From positions 282,528 through 346,527 of the forward strand of contig NZ_BSSV01000004.1 in the NCBI RefSeq assembly GCF_030161435.1: a DNA stretch of 64,000 nucleotides, in the 5' to 3' direction. A program made the position numbers and the translations under genes. Source of the DNA: Thalassotalea loyana (lineage in GTDB: Bacteria; Pseudomonadota; Gammaproteobacteria; Enterobacterales; Alteromonadaceae). A model generated the notes under the pieces. It ran no database searches. It saw nothing but the letters and a program-made list of their open reading frames with translations, and was not told the origin of the DNA. This document shows positions 26,738-35,952 of this stretch, piece by piece (the stretch's first letter is position 1; every line of letters starts with the position of its first letter).

Positions 26738-27547
26738 TTACAATGTTATATCTAAGGCTTTAGGTTGCTGTCGTATCACACTCATTAAAGAACGGCTATT
26801 AATGATGCGACTTGAGTCAGCCCCTTTAAATTGAACGATGCGTTGATTCGACCTCTGTGAGAGATCGTCAATTGCACCAACCGTCGAGATATCATCTTTT
26901 TTACTATAAAAAATAGTTAACTCACCATCATAGTCATTTATCGCCTGTGTTGCATTAAGGCGCGAGAGCTTGATCTTGTCTTGTTTATACATATCCCGCT
27001 TTAAACGATTTAACATGTTGTCTGGTAACCCTTTGCGTTTGCAATAACGTCCAACACTCATGTCGAAATTCAACACTGGTGACAACAGCGTCAAGTTCTC
27101 TTGGTAGCGTGATAACCATAAACTATTCCCGAGAATAGATGCAGCTAAGCCATGAGCAACAACATGAGTCGGCTCAGGTAAGCTACGAGTAGCGATATCA
27201 AATGCATTAATCCAATTCGGCAAAGAAAGTACTTTTTCTTTAGATTTACTCGGTAACATTTCAATGGCAATGCATTGATAACCTTGCTTAAGTAACTTCT
27301 CTATTAACGGCCAATACTCATGTGCATTAGACCAACCATGGACAAGCCAAATACATTTACCATGTCCTGCTTGATAGGTGCGTAACTTACCAAATTTCGT
27401 TTTATATACCGTGCGCTTTATCGATTTTGGCCATTTGTGGTGCGTTTCTACAGGCCTCAACATATGTGATTTGACCCATTTATAAGCGCAGTTAGAACAT
27501 GTTTTGTTTAAGATATTGACCCAGGTTTTTAAAAGCAATTGAGACAT
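26738..27547 (-). CDS. Alpha/beta-hydrolase fold protein lacking catalytic Ser and His
   Basis: The ATG at 27547 has a good GAGGTGA site and gives 269 residues; a TTG at 27583 is less likely. The fold is clear: WLVHGWSNAHEYW with the oxyanion HG (His70), then the nucleophile elbow reads VAHGLAAS, with Gly133 where Ser is expected, and the C-terminal loop that should carry His (GxGHxRI pattern) reads FKGADSSRI. The acid-loop Asp (YSKKDD) remains. The protein is therefore probably not a hydrolase but a binding or scaffold protein. Two Cys pairs near the start (CSNC) may be metal or disulfide sites. It lies 10 bp after the membrane-anchored gene upstream and is cotranscribed with it. Confidence 0.8.
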   Translation of the reverse strand: MSQLLLKTWVNILNKTCSNCAYKWVKSHMLRPVETHHKWPKSIKRTVYKTKFGKLRTYQAGHGKCIWLVHGWSNAHEYWPLIEKLLKQGYQCIAIEMLPSKSKEKVLSLPNWINAFDIATRSLPEPTHVVAHGLAASILGNSLWLSRYQENLTLLSPVLNFDMSVGRYCKRKGLPDNMLNRLKRDMYKQDKIKLSRLNATQAINDYDGELTIFYSKKDDISTVGAIDDLSQRSNQRIVQFKGADSSRIINSRSLMSVIRQQPKALDITL

Positions 27548-27557
27548 GCTATTCACC

Positions 27558-28133
27558 TCAGGCTTGTTTTCTTGCAGCTGCAAGGTCTGGACAAGAAGGT
27601 AACATTTGACTAATCAGCATCAGTAAATCATGCTTTTGAGCGCAATCTTCACAGTACTTAACCAACTTGTAGATTTCTAAATCAAATAAGTAGTTTTTGC
27701 TATGAAAGCGCATAAAAATTGCACGTAAACTAGCTAAATGTGTTGGCTGAATTTGTTGTTTAAGGTGCTCAAGCGTGATCAATTTTTCAATACCACATGA
27801 AGACTGATCCAACAGAATAATCGTCAACAACTTATCGACGACAGCGGGAGGCATTTTTTTATGATCAAACATGCTGTAAAGCTCAAGCTGTTCATTGACC
27901 TGTCCAATAGTGGCCGTTTCTTCACTTAACAAACGCTGGTGGATTTGCTTTTTTTTCTCGATACTCGTTTGACGTGAAATATGATTTGTAGATGATTTAT
28001 ATTGCGATAAAACCTCCTGTCTTAACGTACTATCGACACTAAATGTATCGCTTACATTCCTGCGTTCATATAAGGTTTTGATTAACAACGCTAAGCAAAA
28101 CATTAACGCGAACATCACTACAATAAAAAACAT
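27558..28133 (-). CDS. Unknown membrane-anchored protein
   Basis: A 191-residue protein with one N-terminal membrane helix (FFIVVMFALMFCLALLIKTLY) and a charged, helical cytoplasmic or periplasmic remainder with no recognised domain. It has Cys in a SSCG motif and a CEDC pair near the C-terminus. The gene starts about 100 bp after the histidine kinase stop and precedes the alpha/beta-hydrolase-like gene with a gap of 10 bases. The two are probably a unit. No function can be assigned. Confidence 0.6.
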   Translation of the reverse strand: MFFIVVMFALMFCLALLIKTLYERRNVSDTFSVDSTLRQEVLSQYKSSTNHISRQTSIEKKKQIHQRLLSEETATIGQVNEQLELYSMFDHKKMPPAVVDKLLTIILLDQSSCGIEKLITLEHLKQQIQPTHLASLRAIFMRFHSKNYLFDLEIYKLVKYCEDCAQKHDLLMLISQMLPSCPDLAAARKQA

Positions 28134-28238
28134 AGCTAACTTTTCTTCAATTCATCCTGAGTAAAAGTTAACAAATAAATGTGGAGTAAATATGGAAGCT
28201 AAGGCTTAAAAGTACTCAGAATAGGCTGTTCATACCAG

Positions 28239-30455
28239 TTATTTGCCATCATAGATTGGCAATTTAATGACAATTGCAATACCCCCTAACCGTCCTTTTT
28301 TCGCAGAAATATTGCCTTGATGAGCGTTAATAATATTACGACATATGGCTAAGCCGAGTCCTGAACCGCCAGTTTTTCGGTTGCGCGACTTTTCTACTCG
28401 ATATAGACGTTCGAATATCTTATCGAGTTCATCTTCATCGACACTTGGCGCTGTATCTTGCACAACACAAACAATTTCTTTGCCTTTTATAGCTACATTT
28501 AAATCAACCATACCCGGTTTATCTGTGTATTTAATGCTATTGGAAACAACATTAGCAAATACTTGCTTGATCCTATCAATATCAATATTGACAACTGCAT
28601 GCTCAACCGTAAATTGACTCGTCCATGTTAAGTTTTGTGCTTTTACTTCACCGGCAAATTCTGATGACCAAGCTGATAATAATGGTATGACATCAACAGG
28701 ATGCTTATTAAATGAAAAGCCTTCTACATCAGACAACGCCAACTCATAGATATCACTAATCAAGTGGTTCAAATCCGTAATTTTCGTACTGAGTTTTTGG
28801 TAACTTAAATCGACGTCATCGACAAGGTGATAACGAAGAGAGTCTACTTGCAATTTTAGCGCAGTTAATGGTGTTCGTAATTCATGTGATACATCAGCAA
28901 GCAACTGATTTTTCTGACTTAATGCGTCTTCATAAAGTTTCGCGCGTAATAGTGCTATTTTTCTTCGCTGACCGAGTAAATAAATAGCTAACACAAGAAA
29001 AACGAGGATCAATGCTGCAATAAAAACAATCACAATCATGGTCGAGCGTTGCTCAACGATTTGTTGCTCAGCTTTGTGTCTCTGTTCTTCGAGTTTGGCT
29101 ACTTTGACTTGCTCTTGAAGCAAGTTAATATCTCTTTTATGACGCTCTAATTCATTAATCCTCTGCTCTGAATCTAATTGCTGTTTTAAATCGTACGCTG
29201 CGCTTAAGTGCTCAAAAGCTTCATTAGGTTCATCGAGCTTGTTATATACCTGGCTCAACAGCTCATGCTCTCGTAATTGTCCTTCAAGCAACCCTTTCTT
29301 TTGAGTGATTGCTAATGCTCGTTCGAAATAGTCTTTAGCTTCAACATTTTGTTCCGTATCAAAAAAATACTGACCATAGGCACGCCAAACCAACCCTAAC
29401 TGGTGTTCCGCACCAGACTCAAGAGCAGCTTGTTCTGCAAGATCAATATATAGAAGCCTTTCAGTATTCAGTTCCTGTTGAGTAGCAATTTTGGCAAGTT
29501 GTAGATAGGCTCTGGCTAGTACTTGTGGCGCAGAGTGTTTAACAAAAATATTCGCCGCTTTCTCGGTATAGCGAGTTGCTTCATCTAGCAACCCCTGTTT
29601 GAGATATATACTCCCAATGCGATGATAGTCATAACCGACGTCTTGCATACTATTGAGCTTCAAGTCGAATTCAAGCGCTTTAAAGTAATACGCCAAAGAT
29701 TCATCATATTGCTGAGATTTATAATAGAGTTCAGCCAAGCTGAAATAATTTCCAGCTAATGCACCAACGTCATTTCGCTCTTCAAAATAGCGCATCGACC
29801 GAATTTGATATTCTGCTGCTAATACCAGATCACCTTCAGAGGCATATAAAACACCTAAATTTCCGTAAATTTCAGCTTCACCTTCCTCGTCTTGGGAAAT
29901 CTGATATTTATCTAATGCTTTAAAGTAATACTCTTTAGCGTCTAATAACTTCATTTGTAATCGATAGAAAACACCGGTGTGTTGGTAGAGAATACCAAGT
30001 TGGGGAGAGTCAGGCTCTGCAAGAGGTAACGCATATTTCTCCATGACTTCTACAGCCTTAGCATATTGATTTGTTGCCCGAAAATACTGAGCATTGCTAA
30101 CATGCACTTTGATCTGAAGTTCAATAGGCAAGTCGTCGATATTCACCAATAACTCATCAACAATCAATTTGGCTTTATCAGCTTGACTACTTTTTCGGTA
30201 ACTTCTAGCTAACCTCAATTTGACAAGCACTGCGTCATCGCCGTCGACAAACTTCAACATCTCGCGAAGCTTTTGCTCATTTTCAGGTGTCGCTGCATCG
30301 ATTTGGGCAAGCTCCGTTGTAATATCAACAGCAGCTTGAGCAAACGTGCCGAAAGATATAACAGAAAATAGCGCTACCATTAGCCTAAAGCTAATTGCAT
30401 TCTTTATTGTTGTTAACAATCGTTTAAGATAATGAGAAACGATAACCTGCACCAT
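28239..30455 (-). CDS. TPR-containing sensor histidine kinase
   Basis: A 738-residue kinase. A signal or membrane segment (LMVALFSVISFGTFAQA) leads into about 400 residues of TPR repeats (for instance AEIYGNLGVLYASEGDLVLA and ALAGNYFSLAELYYKSQQYDE), then a coiled coil, a second membrane helix (IVIVFIAALILVFLVLAIYLL, near residue 480), HisKA with phosphoacceptor His524 (ADVSHELRTPL) and an HATPase with GGSGLGLAI. The periplasmic TPR sensor suggests protein or peptide recognition. The start overlaps the response regulator by 32 bases, a strong coupling signal. Cognate signal unknown. Confidence 0.9.
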   Translation of the reverse strand: MVQVIVSHYLKRLLTTIKNAISFRLMVALFSVISFGTFAQAAVDITTELAQIDAATPENEQKLREMLKFVDGDDAVLVKLRLARSYRKSSQADKAKLIVDELLVNIDDLPIELQIKVHVSNAQYFRATNQYAKAVEVMEKYALPLAEPDSPQLGILYQHTGVFYRLQMKLLDAKEYYFKALDKYQISQDEEGEAEIYGNLGVLYASEGDLVLAAEYQIRSMRYFEERNDVGALAGNYFSLAELYYKSQQYDESLAYYFKALEFDLKLNSMQDVGYDYHRIGSIYLKQGLLDEATRYTEKAANIFVKHSAPQVLARAYLQLAKIATQQELNTERLLYIDLAEQAALESGAEHQLGLVWRAYGQYFFDTEQNVEAKDYFERALAITQKKGLLEGQLREHELLSQVYNKLDEPNEAFEHLSAAYDLKQQLDSEQRINELERHKRDINLLQEQVKVAKLEEQRHKAEQQIVEQRSTMIVIVFIAALILVFLVLAIYLLGQRRKIALLRAKLYEDALSQKNQLLADVSHELRTPLTALKLQVDSLRYHLVDDVDLSYQKLSTKITDLNHLISDIYELALSDVEGFSFNKHPVDVIPLLSAWSSEFAGEVKAQNLTWTSQFTVEHAVVNIDIDRIKQVFANVVSNSIKYTDKPGMVDLNVAIKGKEIVCVVQDTAPSVDEDELDKIFERLYRVEKSRNRKTGGSGLGLAICRNIINAHQGNISAKKGRLGGIAIVIKLPIYDGK

Positions 30456-31095
30456 ATACCGACTCTATCGGATTTTCAGTAACTCCCGCCTGCTTAAACT
30501 TATTGCGAATTTTCTTCACATGGCTGTCTATTGTGCGGTCAGTAATATGACGATATTGAGGATAAGCTTGTTGTAATATTTGCTCTCTCGAATAGATGCG
30601 TTCAGGGTTATTGTAAAGCAACGAAAAGAGATTATATTCAAGCGTTGATAAGTCGACAGGCTTGTCTTGATATACTACTTTAGCTTGTTCAGGAAAAACA
30701 CTCAGTTTGCTGTAGCTCACCTGCCCCTGCGTTCTCTGCAAGAGTGTTTTAGTACGCAAAATGAGTTCCATAATGTCAAAAGGTTTACACACGTAGTCAT
30801 CAGCGCCCGACTCGAGGCCAACATACTTATCTGTTTGCTCAACTTTAGCCGTAAGCAAAATTATGGGCACATTACTAAATTCTCGAATGGCTTTGCAGCA
30901 GTCAATCCCATTAACATTGGGTAGCATGATATCAAGTATGACAATGTCAGGTTGATAGCTTGTTACAGTGTCAACGACATAAGCACCGTCATTGACGAGG
31001 TGGGTATCAAAATTGTGATGTTGATAGAATAAGACCAAGCTATCGGCAATGTCAGCATCGTCTTCTACAATAAGTATTTTTTTATTACGACTCAT
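30424..31095 (-). CDS. OmpR-family response regulator
   Basis: A 223-residue regulator: receiver domain with acidic pocket EDD (11-13) and phosphoacceptor Asp55 (LDIMLPN), Lys in VCKPF, then a winged-helix output domain (ILQQAYPQYRHITDRTIDSHVKKIR) split into its recognition helix and wing. The C-terminus IESVYGAGYRFSLS is typical. It lies upstream of and overlaps the TPR-kinase gene, so together they are a two-component system. Targets are unknown; the downstream unknown/pseudo-hydrolase pair is a possible target. Confidence 0.93.
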   Translation of the reverse strand: MSRNKKILIVEDDADIADSLVLFYQHHNFDTHLVNDGAYVVDTVTSYQPDIVILDIMLPNVNGIDCCKAIREFSNVPIILLTAKVEQTDKYVGLESGADDYVCKPFDIMELILRTKTLLQRTQGQVSYSKLSVFPEQAKVVYQDKPVDLSTLEYNLFSLLYNNPERIYSREQILQQAYPQYRHITDRTIDSHVKKIRNKFKQAGVTENPIESVYGAGYRFSLS

Positions 31096-31581
31096 TTGTT
31101 CTGGCTGCTAGTTCCCTCTCTCAGCATATTTTGTAAACCATATACTTATATTACTCGCAATTGAGGAATCTACCAAGCAAGCACCTTGATTTTCCTTTTT
31201 ATTTCCTCAATTCAACTGATTTTTAATAAACACACGTATATTAAGTTAGTTCGCGTGTTTTTTACGCTAAGTTGCAAGCATATCCACTTTACTATTTTTT
31301 GGAGTAAAGGCATTATGTGTGGCTAACTAGTTATAGCGTTTTGTTACATTATCACACTTATAAATTGGTGAATTTATTCCGATAAATGATAACGTAATTG
31401 ACGTGCGTGGACGTTCTCGATGGTTAGCATCGCTCTTCCGACACATCGTAAATAAAATAAGTGTTCTCGCACTTACTTGCGATTATAACTTCGCGTATAG
31501 CCGTCAGCCTAATAGCTTACACAGTACCAAACTGACATGCTGTAGATGGATTCATAAACCAACAATTAAAACTGAAGAAAC
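31096..31581. other. Divergent intergenic region between the response regulator and the M1 peptidase
   Basis: A 486-bp region with no convincing gene. It must hold both divergent promoters. Near 31225-31265 a hairpin with arms around ACACACG and CGCGTGT and T-rich tail resembles a terminator but has one mismatch. I did not recognise a promoter. Confidence 0.4.
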
Positions 31582-34032
31582 ATGAAAGTAAAAAACTACA
31601 TTTCATTGGCTTTATTGTTACCAATTACGTTTGCGAGTGCGGTTAGCGCCTCTGCAATTAAGCAAACAAAAGGTGACTTTGAAGACAAGTTCCGTCAATT
31701 AGAAGAAGTTTTACCTACGCCAAACGTATACCGTAACGCAGCGGGTGAACCAGGCGAAAACTACTGGCAACAACAAGTTGACTATAAAATCAAAGTCTCT
31801 TTAGACGAAGAAAAGCGTCGTTTAACCGGTAGCGAAAAAATCACCTATCAAAACAACTCTCCGTACAAATTAAAGTACCTATGGGTTCAGCTTGATCAAA
31901 ACATTTTCAAAGAAGACTCGATTGCTAATATGTCAAATAACTTTGGCGGTATTGGTAATCGTGGCCCAGCAGCTTCTGCAGGTGACGGTAGCAAGCCAGC
32001 AAAATTGAGCTTAGGCACACTTCGTCGTCAGCAATTCTTAGCGGATAACGAAGTTGGTTACGAAATCAGCGCAGTAAAAGACAGCAAAGGTAAGCCATTA
32101 ACGTTTACTATTGTTGGTACACAAATGCGTATCGATTTACCTAAGCCGTTAAAATCAGGCGATAACGTTAAGTTCTCAATTGATTTTGCTTTTAACATTG
32201 TCGAAGAAAATGCGGTATCTGCACGTTCAGGTTACGAAAAATTTGAAGACGGCAACGACATTTTCTTACTAGCTCAGTGGTTCCCACGCCTACACGCATA
32301 CACTGACTACGAAGGTTGGAACAACAAAGAATTCTTAGGTCGTGGTGAATTTACCTTAGAATTCGGTGACTACGAAGTAGAAATCACTGTACCAGCTGAT
32401 CACATCGTATCTTCTACCGGTGTATTAACTAACCCGAAAGACGTACTAACTAAAACACAGCGCAACCGTTTAGAAGAAGCGAAAACTGCTAAACGCCCTG
32501 TATTTATTGTTACTGAAGAAGAAGCATTAGAGAACGAGAAAGAAGGCACTGACAAGCGTAAAACTTGGAAGTTTAAAGCTGATAACGTTCGTGACTTTGC
32601 TTGGGCTTCATCACGTACATTTATGTGGGATGCAAAAGGTTACAAACAAGGTGGCGATGTACAAGACTTTGTCATGGCAATGTCTTTCTACCCAGTAGAG
32701 GGTGGCGACTTATGGAAGAAATACTCTACCGAGTCAGTTATCCACACCATGGAAGTTTATTCTCGCTATTCATTTGATTACCCATACCCTACTGCACAAT
32801 CAGTAAATGGTCCTGTAGGTGGTATGGAATACCCAATGATCACGTTTAATGGTCCTCGTACTGAATTACGTAAAGATGGCTCGCGTACTTATTCACAAGC
32901 CGAAAAACGCTTCCTTATTGGTGTTGTTATCCACGAAATTGGTCACATTTACTTCCCAATGATCGTTAACTCTGACGAGCGTCAATGGACTTGGATGGAC
33001 GAAGGTCTCAACAGCTTCTTAGACGGCGTTGCAGGTCGTGAATGGGATCCAAACATTCCATGGGGTGTTGAGCCGCGTGATATCGTTGGTTACATGAAGT
33101 CGCAAAACCAAGTGCCAATTATGACGCAATCAGACAGCGTTTTACGCCTTGGTCCTAACGCTTACACTAAGCCTGCTGCTGCACTTAACATTTTACGAGA
33201 AGTGATCTTAGGTCGTGATTTATTCGACTTTGCATTTAAAGAGTTCTCAGAGCGTTGGATGTTCAAGCGTCCTACACCTTCTGATTTCTTCCGCACTATG
33301 GAAGAAGCATCTGGTGTTGATTTAGATTGGTTCTGGCGTGGTTGGTTCTACTCAACAGATCACGTTGATATCTCTATCGACAAAGTTTACAAGATGCGTA
33401 TGGATACTAAAAATCCAGACATCGATTACGGCCGTTTACGTGACATTGAAAACGACAAGCCATCTTCATTATTCGTAGAGCGTAACAAAGCTGAAGGTAA
33501 GGAGTTATGGATTGACCGTAACCCTGACGTTCGTGACTTCTACGACGAAAATGACCGTTTCACTGTAACGAACAAAGAGCGTAACGCATACAACAAATTC
33601 CTTAAAGGCTTGAAGCCATGGGAACGTGAAGTATTTGATCGTGCCGTAAAAGAAGACAAAAACTACTACGTATTAGAGTTCTCTAATAAAGGTGGTTTAG
33701 TTATGCCTATTTTATTACAGCTAACTTATGCTGACGGCTCAACTGAAGACCAGTACATTCCAGCTGAAATCTGGCGTCGTACTCCGAAAAACGTTCGCAA
33801 GTTAATTGTCACTGACAAAGAAAAAGAACTTGTTAGCGTTGCGGTTGATCCAGGTTGGGAAACAGCTGACGTAGACGTAGAAAACAACTACTACCCACGT
33901 CGCATTATCCCTTCTCGCGTTGAAGCATACAAAGCGAAGAAGAGCACACAGAAAGTTCGTCGTGACATCATGAATGATATCAAAACTGAACTTAAAGTTG
34001 ATGAAGACAAAAAAGAAGAGAAGAAGGACTAA
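31582..34032 (+). CDS. M1-family metallopeptidase (aminopeptidase-type)
   Basis: An 816-residue exported zinc peptidase. Signal peptide (SLALLLPITFASAVSASA), N-terminal beta domain, exopeptidase motif GGMEYP (GxMEN equivalent), HEIGH with His451, Glu452 and His455, and Glu474 18 residues after it (WMDEGLN). This is the M1 zinc site. The C-terminal 200 residues are rich in charged residues and end in KVDEDKKEEKKD. It is a periplasmic or surface aminopeptidase that finishes the digestion of peptides. The DUF6702 gene starts 2 bases after its stop. Codon use is highly biased to frequent codons, suggesting strong expression. Confidence 0.93.
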   Translation: MKVKNYISLALLLPITFASAVSASAIKQTKGDFEDKFRQLEEVLPTPNVYRNAAGEPGENYWQQQVDYKIKVSLDEEKRRLTGSEKITYQNNSPYKLKYLWVQLDQNIFKEDSIANMSNNFGGIGNRGPAASAGDGSKPAKLSLGTLRRQQFLADNEVGYEISAVKDSKGKPLTFTIVGTQMRIDLPKPLKSGDNVKFSIDFAFNIVEENAVSARSGYEKFEDGNDIFLLAQWFPRLHAYTDYEGWNNKEFLGRGEFTLEFGDYEVEITVPADHIVSSTGVLTNPKDVLTKTQRNRLEEAKTAKRPVFIVTEEEALENEKEGTDKRKTWKFKADNVRDFAWASSRTFMWDAKGYKQGGDVQDFVMAMSFYPVEGGDLWKKYSTESVIHTMEVYSRYSFDYPYPTAQSVNGPVGGMEYPMITFNGPRTELRKDGSRTYSQAEKRFLIGVVIHEIGHIYFPMIVNSDERQWTWMDEGLNSFLDGVAGREWDPNIPWGVEPRDIVGYMKSQNQVPIMTQSDSVLRLGPNAYTKPAAALNILREVILGRDLFDFAFKEFSERWMFKRPTPSDFFRTMEEASGVDLDWFWRGWFYSTDHVDISIDKVYKMRMDTKNPDIDYGRLRDIENDKPSSLFVERNKAEGKELWIDRNPDVRDFYDENDRFTVTNKERNAYNKFLKGLKPWEREVFDRAVKEDKNYYVLEFSNKGGLVMPILLQLTYADGSTEDQYIPAEIWRRTPKNVRKLIVTDKEKELVSVAVDPGWETADVDVENNYYPRRIIPSRVEAYKAKKSTQKVRRDIMNDIKTELKVDEDKKEEKKD

Positions 34033-34034
34033 TA

Positions 34035-34550
34035 ATGCCTAAAGGCTTATTCGTTTTATTCGCTGCAGTAAGTCTATTAGTCGTGAGCCTGCTCACTACT
34101 AATAGCGCTTATGCACATCAGCAAAAAGCAGCAGAAACAACGGTTTTATTCAATAAAAACTCTGGGCATTTAGAGATAATGCACCGTTTTTACCTCCATG
34201 ACACAGAGCATGCCGTTGAGGACTTATTTGATGACAAACAGGCCGACATCTTGGATTCAGATAAGACTCAACAGCAATTTGCTGACTACGTTGCGACACA
34301 GTTTTATGCCAAAACGTTAGCGGGCAAAGATGTTGCGTTAAATACTGTTGGTTATGAAGTTGATGGTAAATTCTTCTGGGTTTATCAAGATGCACCTATG
34401 CCTAAGACAGAAAAAGGTCTGAAACTTTATAACGGTGCTTTACGTGACCTTTGGCCGACACAAATCAACATGGTAAATGTTGAAGGTAAGGGCGATGTAA
34501 AAACTTTGTATTTCAAAGACAATGAAGACTGGATAGAAGTTAAATTCTAA
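34035..34550 (+). CDS. DUF6702-like exported protein
   Basis: A 171-residue protein with signal peptide (FVLFAAVSLLVVSLLTTNSAYA) and a mature beta-rich domain starting with HQQKAAETTVLFNKNSGHLE and ending in TLYFKDNEDWIEVKF, features of DUF6702. Its gene follows the M1 peptidase by two bases and the two are clearly cotranscribed, a pairing common in Alteromonadales and Bacteroidetes. The function is unknown; a helper or substrate-presenting role for the peptidase is inferred from the pairing. Confidence 0.75.
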   Translation: MPKGLFVLFAAVSLLVVSLLTTNSAYAHQQKAAETTVLFNKNSGHLEIMHRFYLHDTEHAVEDLFDDKQADILDSDKTQQQFADYVATQFYAKTLAGKDVALNTVGYEVDGKFFWVYQDAPMPKTEKGLKLYNGALRDLWPTQINMVNVEGKGDVKTLYFKDNEDWIEVKF

Positions 34551-34571
34551 ACAAGTTCTGCGACTAACCAT

Positions 34572-34605
34572 GAAAAAAAACCGAAGCCTAGCTTCGGTTT
34601 TTTTA
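34572..34605 (+). terminator. Terminator after the M1 peptidase operon
   Basis: AACCGAAGC and GCTTCGGTT flank CTA, with an upstream A run and downstream T run. Confidence 0.9.
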
Positions 34606-34660
34606 TTGCGTGAATAACTTATTTTTGTCAATTGTCACAGTTGACCTGTCTATTACTTTA

Positions 34661-34689
34661 TAGTTTACAGTACAAAACTGTCTAAACTA
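34661..34689 (+). promoter_or_regulatory. MerR-type dyad upstream of the MerR-methyltransferase gene
   Basis: TAGTTTACAGT and ACTGTCTAAACTA form an imperfect dyad around ACAAA, ending 9 bases before the start codon. Dyads of this size between promoter elements are typical MerR operators, so autoregulation is likely. Confidence 0.55.
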
Positions 34690-34698
34690 CAAGGTGCG

Positions 34699-35871
34699 AT
34701 GATGTACAAAATTTCAGAGCTTGCCAAAAAAATAGGTCTGTCTAGAACAGCACTGCTTTACTATGAAAAACAAAACCTTATCAAAGGGCAACGACTTGAT
34801 AACGGTTATCGTGTTTATTCAGAACAAGACTTGCAAAGAATTTTGCTCATTCAACACCTACAACTTGGAGGTTTAACTCTAAAAGAGTGCAAGCAATGCC
34901 TCGAAGCCAAGTTAGATAAAGGGTTATTGCATAAGCGTTTAGACGCACTTAATGTGGAAATAGCACAAAAGCAACAAGCAAGAAGCTTCTTGCAGGCATT
35001 GGTTGGCGAAGGGGAATTGAAACCCTGGCATGAAAAGCTAAATGCCGTCGCACCAGAAGCCCATATTGACTGGCTAAAAACGCAAGGCTTTGACGAAAAA
35101 GAAGCACTTAGACTTAAATGGTTATCAAAAAATATGAATGAACATGACAACTACATGAACGACTTTATGAGCATTTTCAGTACACTAGAGTATTGGGGGC
35201 CCGGCAGTAAATCAGATACTAAAAAAGCATTTAACGTCATTTCACCGTCGCCAAAAAAGATTTTGGAGATGGGCTGTGGTAAGGGTTTAGCAACACTGAC
35301 GCTTGCAACTGAAAGTGAAGCACAAATAACGGCAATTGATAATGAACAGTCTGCACTTGACGCACTCACCAATCGTTTTTCAAGTGAGGGACTATCAGAG
35401 CGTTTAATAACCGTATGCGCGAGCATGTCTGATATACCATTTTCTAGCGAAAGCTTTGACCTCACCTGGGCTGAAGGCAGTGCTTATATTATCGGCGTTG
35501 AGAAAGCACTATCGCTGTGGAAACCGGTGTTGAAACCGAGCGGACATTTTGTATTTAGCGATATGGTTTGGTACACAGACGAACCAAGTGAAGTAGCTGA
35601 AACATTTTGGCGTCAGGAATACCCAGACATGCAGCAAATCGATACACGAGTCAAACAGATCGAAAATGCTGGCTATCGTGTGCTCAAGCATTTCAATCAA
35701 AGTAAAGAGGCGTGGAATAACTACTACCACCCCCTTAGCAAGCGACTTGATGAAGTTCGACCAACAATGGAGAAGTCACCAGCATTTAACGATATTGAGC
35801 AAGAAGTTAACATTTGCACTCAGTACGCTGATGAGTTTGGCTACCATATGTTCGTTGTAGAGAAAGCGTAA
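34699..35871 (+). CDS. MerR-family regulator fused to SAM-dependent methyltransferase
   Basis: A 390-residue two-domain protein. Residues 1-75 are a MerR winged helix (MYKISELAKKIGLSRTALLYYE, NLIKGQRLDNGYRVYS) and 76-125 the dimerisation helix. Residues about 185-300 are a class I methyltransferase with motif I LEMGCGKGLATLTL, acidic AIDNEQSALD and a post-I ASMSDIPFSSESFDLTWAEG. In ordinary MerR proteins this position holds a ligand-binding domain, so the methyltransferase may act as sensor of SAM or of its substrate. The ATG has AAGG nine bases before it. The operator-like dyad upstream suggests autoregulation. Substrate unknown. Confidence 0.88.
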   Translation: MMYKISELAKKIGLSRTALLYYEKQNLIKGQRLDNGYRVYSEQDLQRILLIQHLQLGGLTLKECKQCLEAKLDKGLLHKRLDALNVEIAQKQQARSFLQALVGEGELKPWHEKLNAVAPEAHIDWLKTQGFDEKEALRLKWLSKNMNEHDNYMNDFMSIFSTLEYWGPGSKSDTKKAFNVISPSPKKILEMGCGKGLATLTLATESEAQITAIDNEQSALDALTNRFSSEGLSERLITVCASMSDIPFSSESFDLTWAEGSAYIIGVEKALSLWKPVLKPSGHFVFSDMVWYTDEPSEVAETFWRQEYPDMQQIDTRVKQIENAGYRVLKHFNQSKEAWNNYYHPLSKRLDEVRPTMEKSPAFNDIEQEVNICTQYADEFGYHMFVVEKA

Positions 35872-35888
35872 TATTACGTTTCTTATTC

Positions 35889-35925
35889 TCAAAAAAAGCC
35901 CAATATTGTTTCATATTGGGCTTTT
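35889..35925. terminator. Bidirectional terminator between MerR-methyltransferase and sulfatase genes
   Basis: AAGCCCAATAT and ATATTGGGCTT form an 11-bp stem around TGTTTC, with flanking A and T runs. Confidence 0.9.
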
Positions 35926-35952
35926 AGGCTTGGCGAAATAGCCTGTGCAAAT

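Noticed and set aside
31225..31265. Terminator-like hairpin between divergent genes
   Set aside because: No transcript upstream would need it and the stem contains a mismatch.
31403..31585. 60-codon frame in front of the M1 peptidase gene
   Set aside because: No ribosome binding site, unusual composition and no recognisable features; probably chance.
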